Origin: F23-D06 sp045600525 | Lineage (GTDB): Bacteria; Bacteroidota; Bacteroidia; Bacteroidales; WCHB1-69 | Assembly: GCA_045600525.1 (NCBI GenBank) | Contig: JAZRYC010000076.1 | Span: 1-6,001, forward strand | Length of the DNA: 6,001 nucleotides | Reading direction: 5' to 3' | Part shown: one piece after another, positions 5,377-6,001 of the stretch | Layout: every line of letters begins with the position of its first letter | Numbering within the stretch: the stretch's first letter is position 1 | Position numbers and translations under genes: made by a program | The notes under the pieces: generated by a model | Databases searched by the model: none | What the model was told of the DNA's origin: nothing | What the model saw: the letters and a program-made list of their open reading frames with translations, nothing else

Positions 5377-5397
5377 CCAATATATTTGTGGACTATT
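5372..5397. terminator. Imperfect hairpin between convergent genes, possible bidirectional terminator
   Basis: AATAGCCA (5372-5379) can pair with TGG-A-CTATT (5389-5397): eight base pairs with a single bulged A at 5392 and a 9-base loop. It overlaps the stop codon of the T9SS cargo gene (TAG at 5374-5376) and ends 4 bp before the stop of the efflux gene. Being nearly symmetric, it could serve both converging transcripts. There is no strong T run on either side, so this is tentative. Confidence 0.35.
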
Positions 5398-5401
5398 CTT
5401 C

Positions 5402-6001
5402 CTATTCCCCCGCATATCTCAATTCGCAGACGGCCAGCATTAGGTCTCGGTGTGTGGCGAAAGCCTCGTGCACGGCCTCGCGATAGACGTTTTTCTCCAG
5501 AATGTACTCGACAATGGGGATTTCACCTTCGTCCAGGGCTTTTTTGAGCAAGGCCTCGCTGTTGATGCTTTGCAGAATATCGTTGTATTCGTGGTAGAGG
5601 TTCTGCAGACTGCGGGCCTGTTCGTACTTGCTGCGTAGCTCGTTGAAGAGCGAGAGGCGCGCGTCCTGCTCGGCGCAGCGCTGTGCGAATGTATTGAGCT
5701 GGGCGCTCTTGACGGTGCGACTGTTTTGCCATAACGGCAATGACATGCCTACGCCCACGCCTTGTAGGGTGGTGCCCAATATACGCTCGCTGTTGTACCC
5801 CACGGTGAACTTGGGCGCCCACAGGGATTTGCTCAGTCGCACTTCGTTTTCCGAGGCTTCGATGGCGGCGGCATACGTCTTCAAAAGGGAGTTCGTAGAT
5901 TCAACAGCTGCATACCAGCGGTCAAAATCTTTCGGAAGGGTGGAGTTCGGATAAACGGAGTCTTCCAATACCACGGGCTTGCCTCCGTTGAGAGGAACTA
6001 A
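5402..6001 (-). CDS. TolC/CusC-type outer-membrane efflux protein, C-terminal part (5' end outside window)
   Basis: The frame is open to the window edge and gives the last 199 residues, ending in TAG at 5402-5404. An in-frame GTG at 5974 is not the start, because the frame continues past it (reading VPLNGGKPVVLEDSVYPNS). The visible part matches the second repeat of outer-membrane efflux channels: a helix with alternating charged residues (about 34-58, SLLKTYAAAIEASENEVRL), a beta-hairpin WAPKFTVGYNSE...GVGVGMSLPLWQNSR (about 61-92), then a long coiled-coil helix pair to the end. The VGMSLPLW-x-NSRTVKSAQL pattern is typical of the CzcC/CusC branch, which pairs with RND pumps and membrane-fusion proteins to export metals or other toxic compounds. 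The substrate cannot be read from this part. Partner pump genes are not in the window and would be expected to its right or elsewhere. It converges on the T9SS cargo gene with a 25-bp gap. Confidence 0.87.
   Translation of the reverse strand, partial: LVPLNGGKPVVLEDSVYPNSTLPKDFDRWYAAVESTNSLLKTYAAAIEASENEVRLSKSLWAPKFTVGYNSERILGTTLQGVGVGMSLPLWQNSRTVKSAQLNTFAQRCAEQDARLSLFNELRSKYEQARSLQNLYHEYNDILQSINSEALLKKALDEGEIPIVEYILEKNVYREAVHEAFATHRDLMLAVCELRYAGE

Noticed and set aside
5381..5388. TATATTTG, a match to TANNTTTG, on the plus strand after the T9SS cargo gene
   Set aside because: It would transcribe antisense into the efflux gene with no plus-strand gene ahead. The motif is short enough to arise by chance in an AT-rich gap, and it lies in the loop of the possible terminator hairpin.
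5972..5974. GTG as start codon of the efflux gene
   Set aside because: The frame stays open to the window edge, and the visible protein is only the second half of an outer-membrane efflux channel, so the true start is outside.

Overview
The window looks like a chromosomal segment of a Bacteroidota bacterium, most likely of the order Bacteroidales. Four points support this. A GldH-type lipoprotein gene lies directly behind a RicT/PSP1-domain gene. One gene encodes a secreted protein with a C-terminal type A sorting domain of the type IX secretion system (T9SS). The proposed promoters match the Bacteroidota -7 element TANNTTTG, and there are no clear Shine-Dalgarno sequences. Genes are packed closely on both strands. 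I see no rRNA, tRNA, CRISPR array, insertion sequence or phage gene.

Layout from left to right. Positions 1-136 hold the 3' end of an unidentified plus-strand gene. It is followed at 174-350 by a 58-residue two-helix membrane protein carrying the FKILHWPGG signature of GldL-like N-termini. A 66-bp convergent gap containing four perfect TTTCAGG heptamers separates it from the minus-strand pair ricT-gldH (2365 down to 417), which are 2 bp apart and presumably one transcript. A 163-bp divergent promoter region (2366-2528) then leads into a plus-strand uridine phosphorylase-like gene (2529-3398). That gene converges on a minus-strand thiamine pyrophosphokinase gene (4042 down to 3422). A 314-bp divergent intergenic region (4043-4356) carries a promoter for each side and a small cluster of 10-bp ATTTGYGTAA-like repeats. 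It drives a plus-strand T9SS cargo gene (4357-5376). This gene converges on the 3' part of a minus-strand TolC/CusC-type outer-membrane efflux gene that runs off the right edge (5402-6001).

The genes do not form one pathway. Nucleoside salvage, thiamine diphosphate synthesis and the RicT-like protein are housekeeping functions. The cell-envelope theme (GldH, GldL-like small protein, T9SS cargo, TolC-like channel) is typical of Bacteroidota. The most useful corrections are to gene starts. For ricT and the thiamine pyrophosphokinase, the longest possible reading frames begin inside or upstream of the likely promoter, so shorter starts (ATG at 2365 and 4042) are given. I do not see convincing evidence of a new multi-gene system. 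The items most worth checking are the small GldL-like protein lacking the motor glutamate, the uncharacterised T9SS cargo, and the repeats placed in the two promoter regions.
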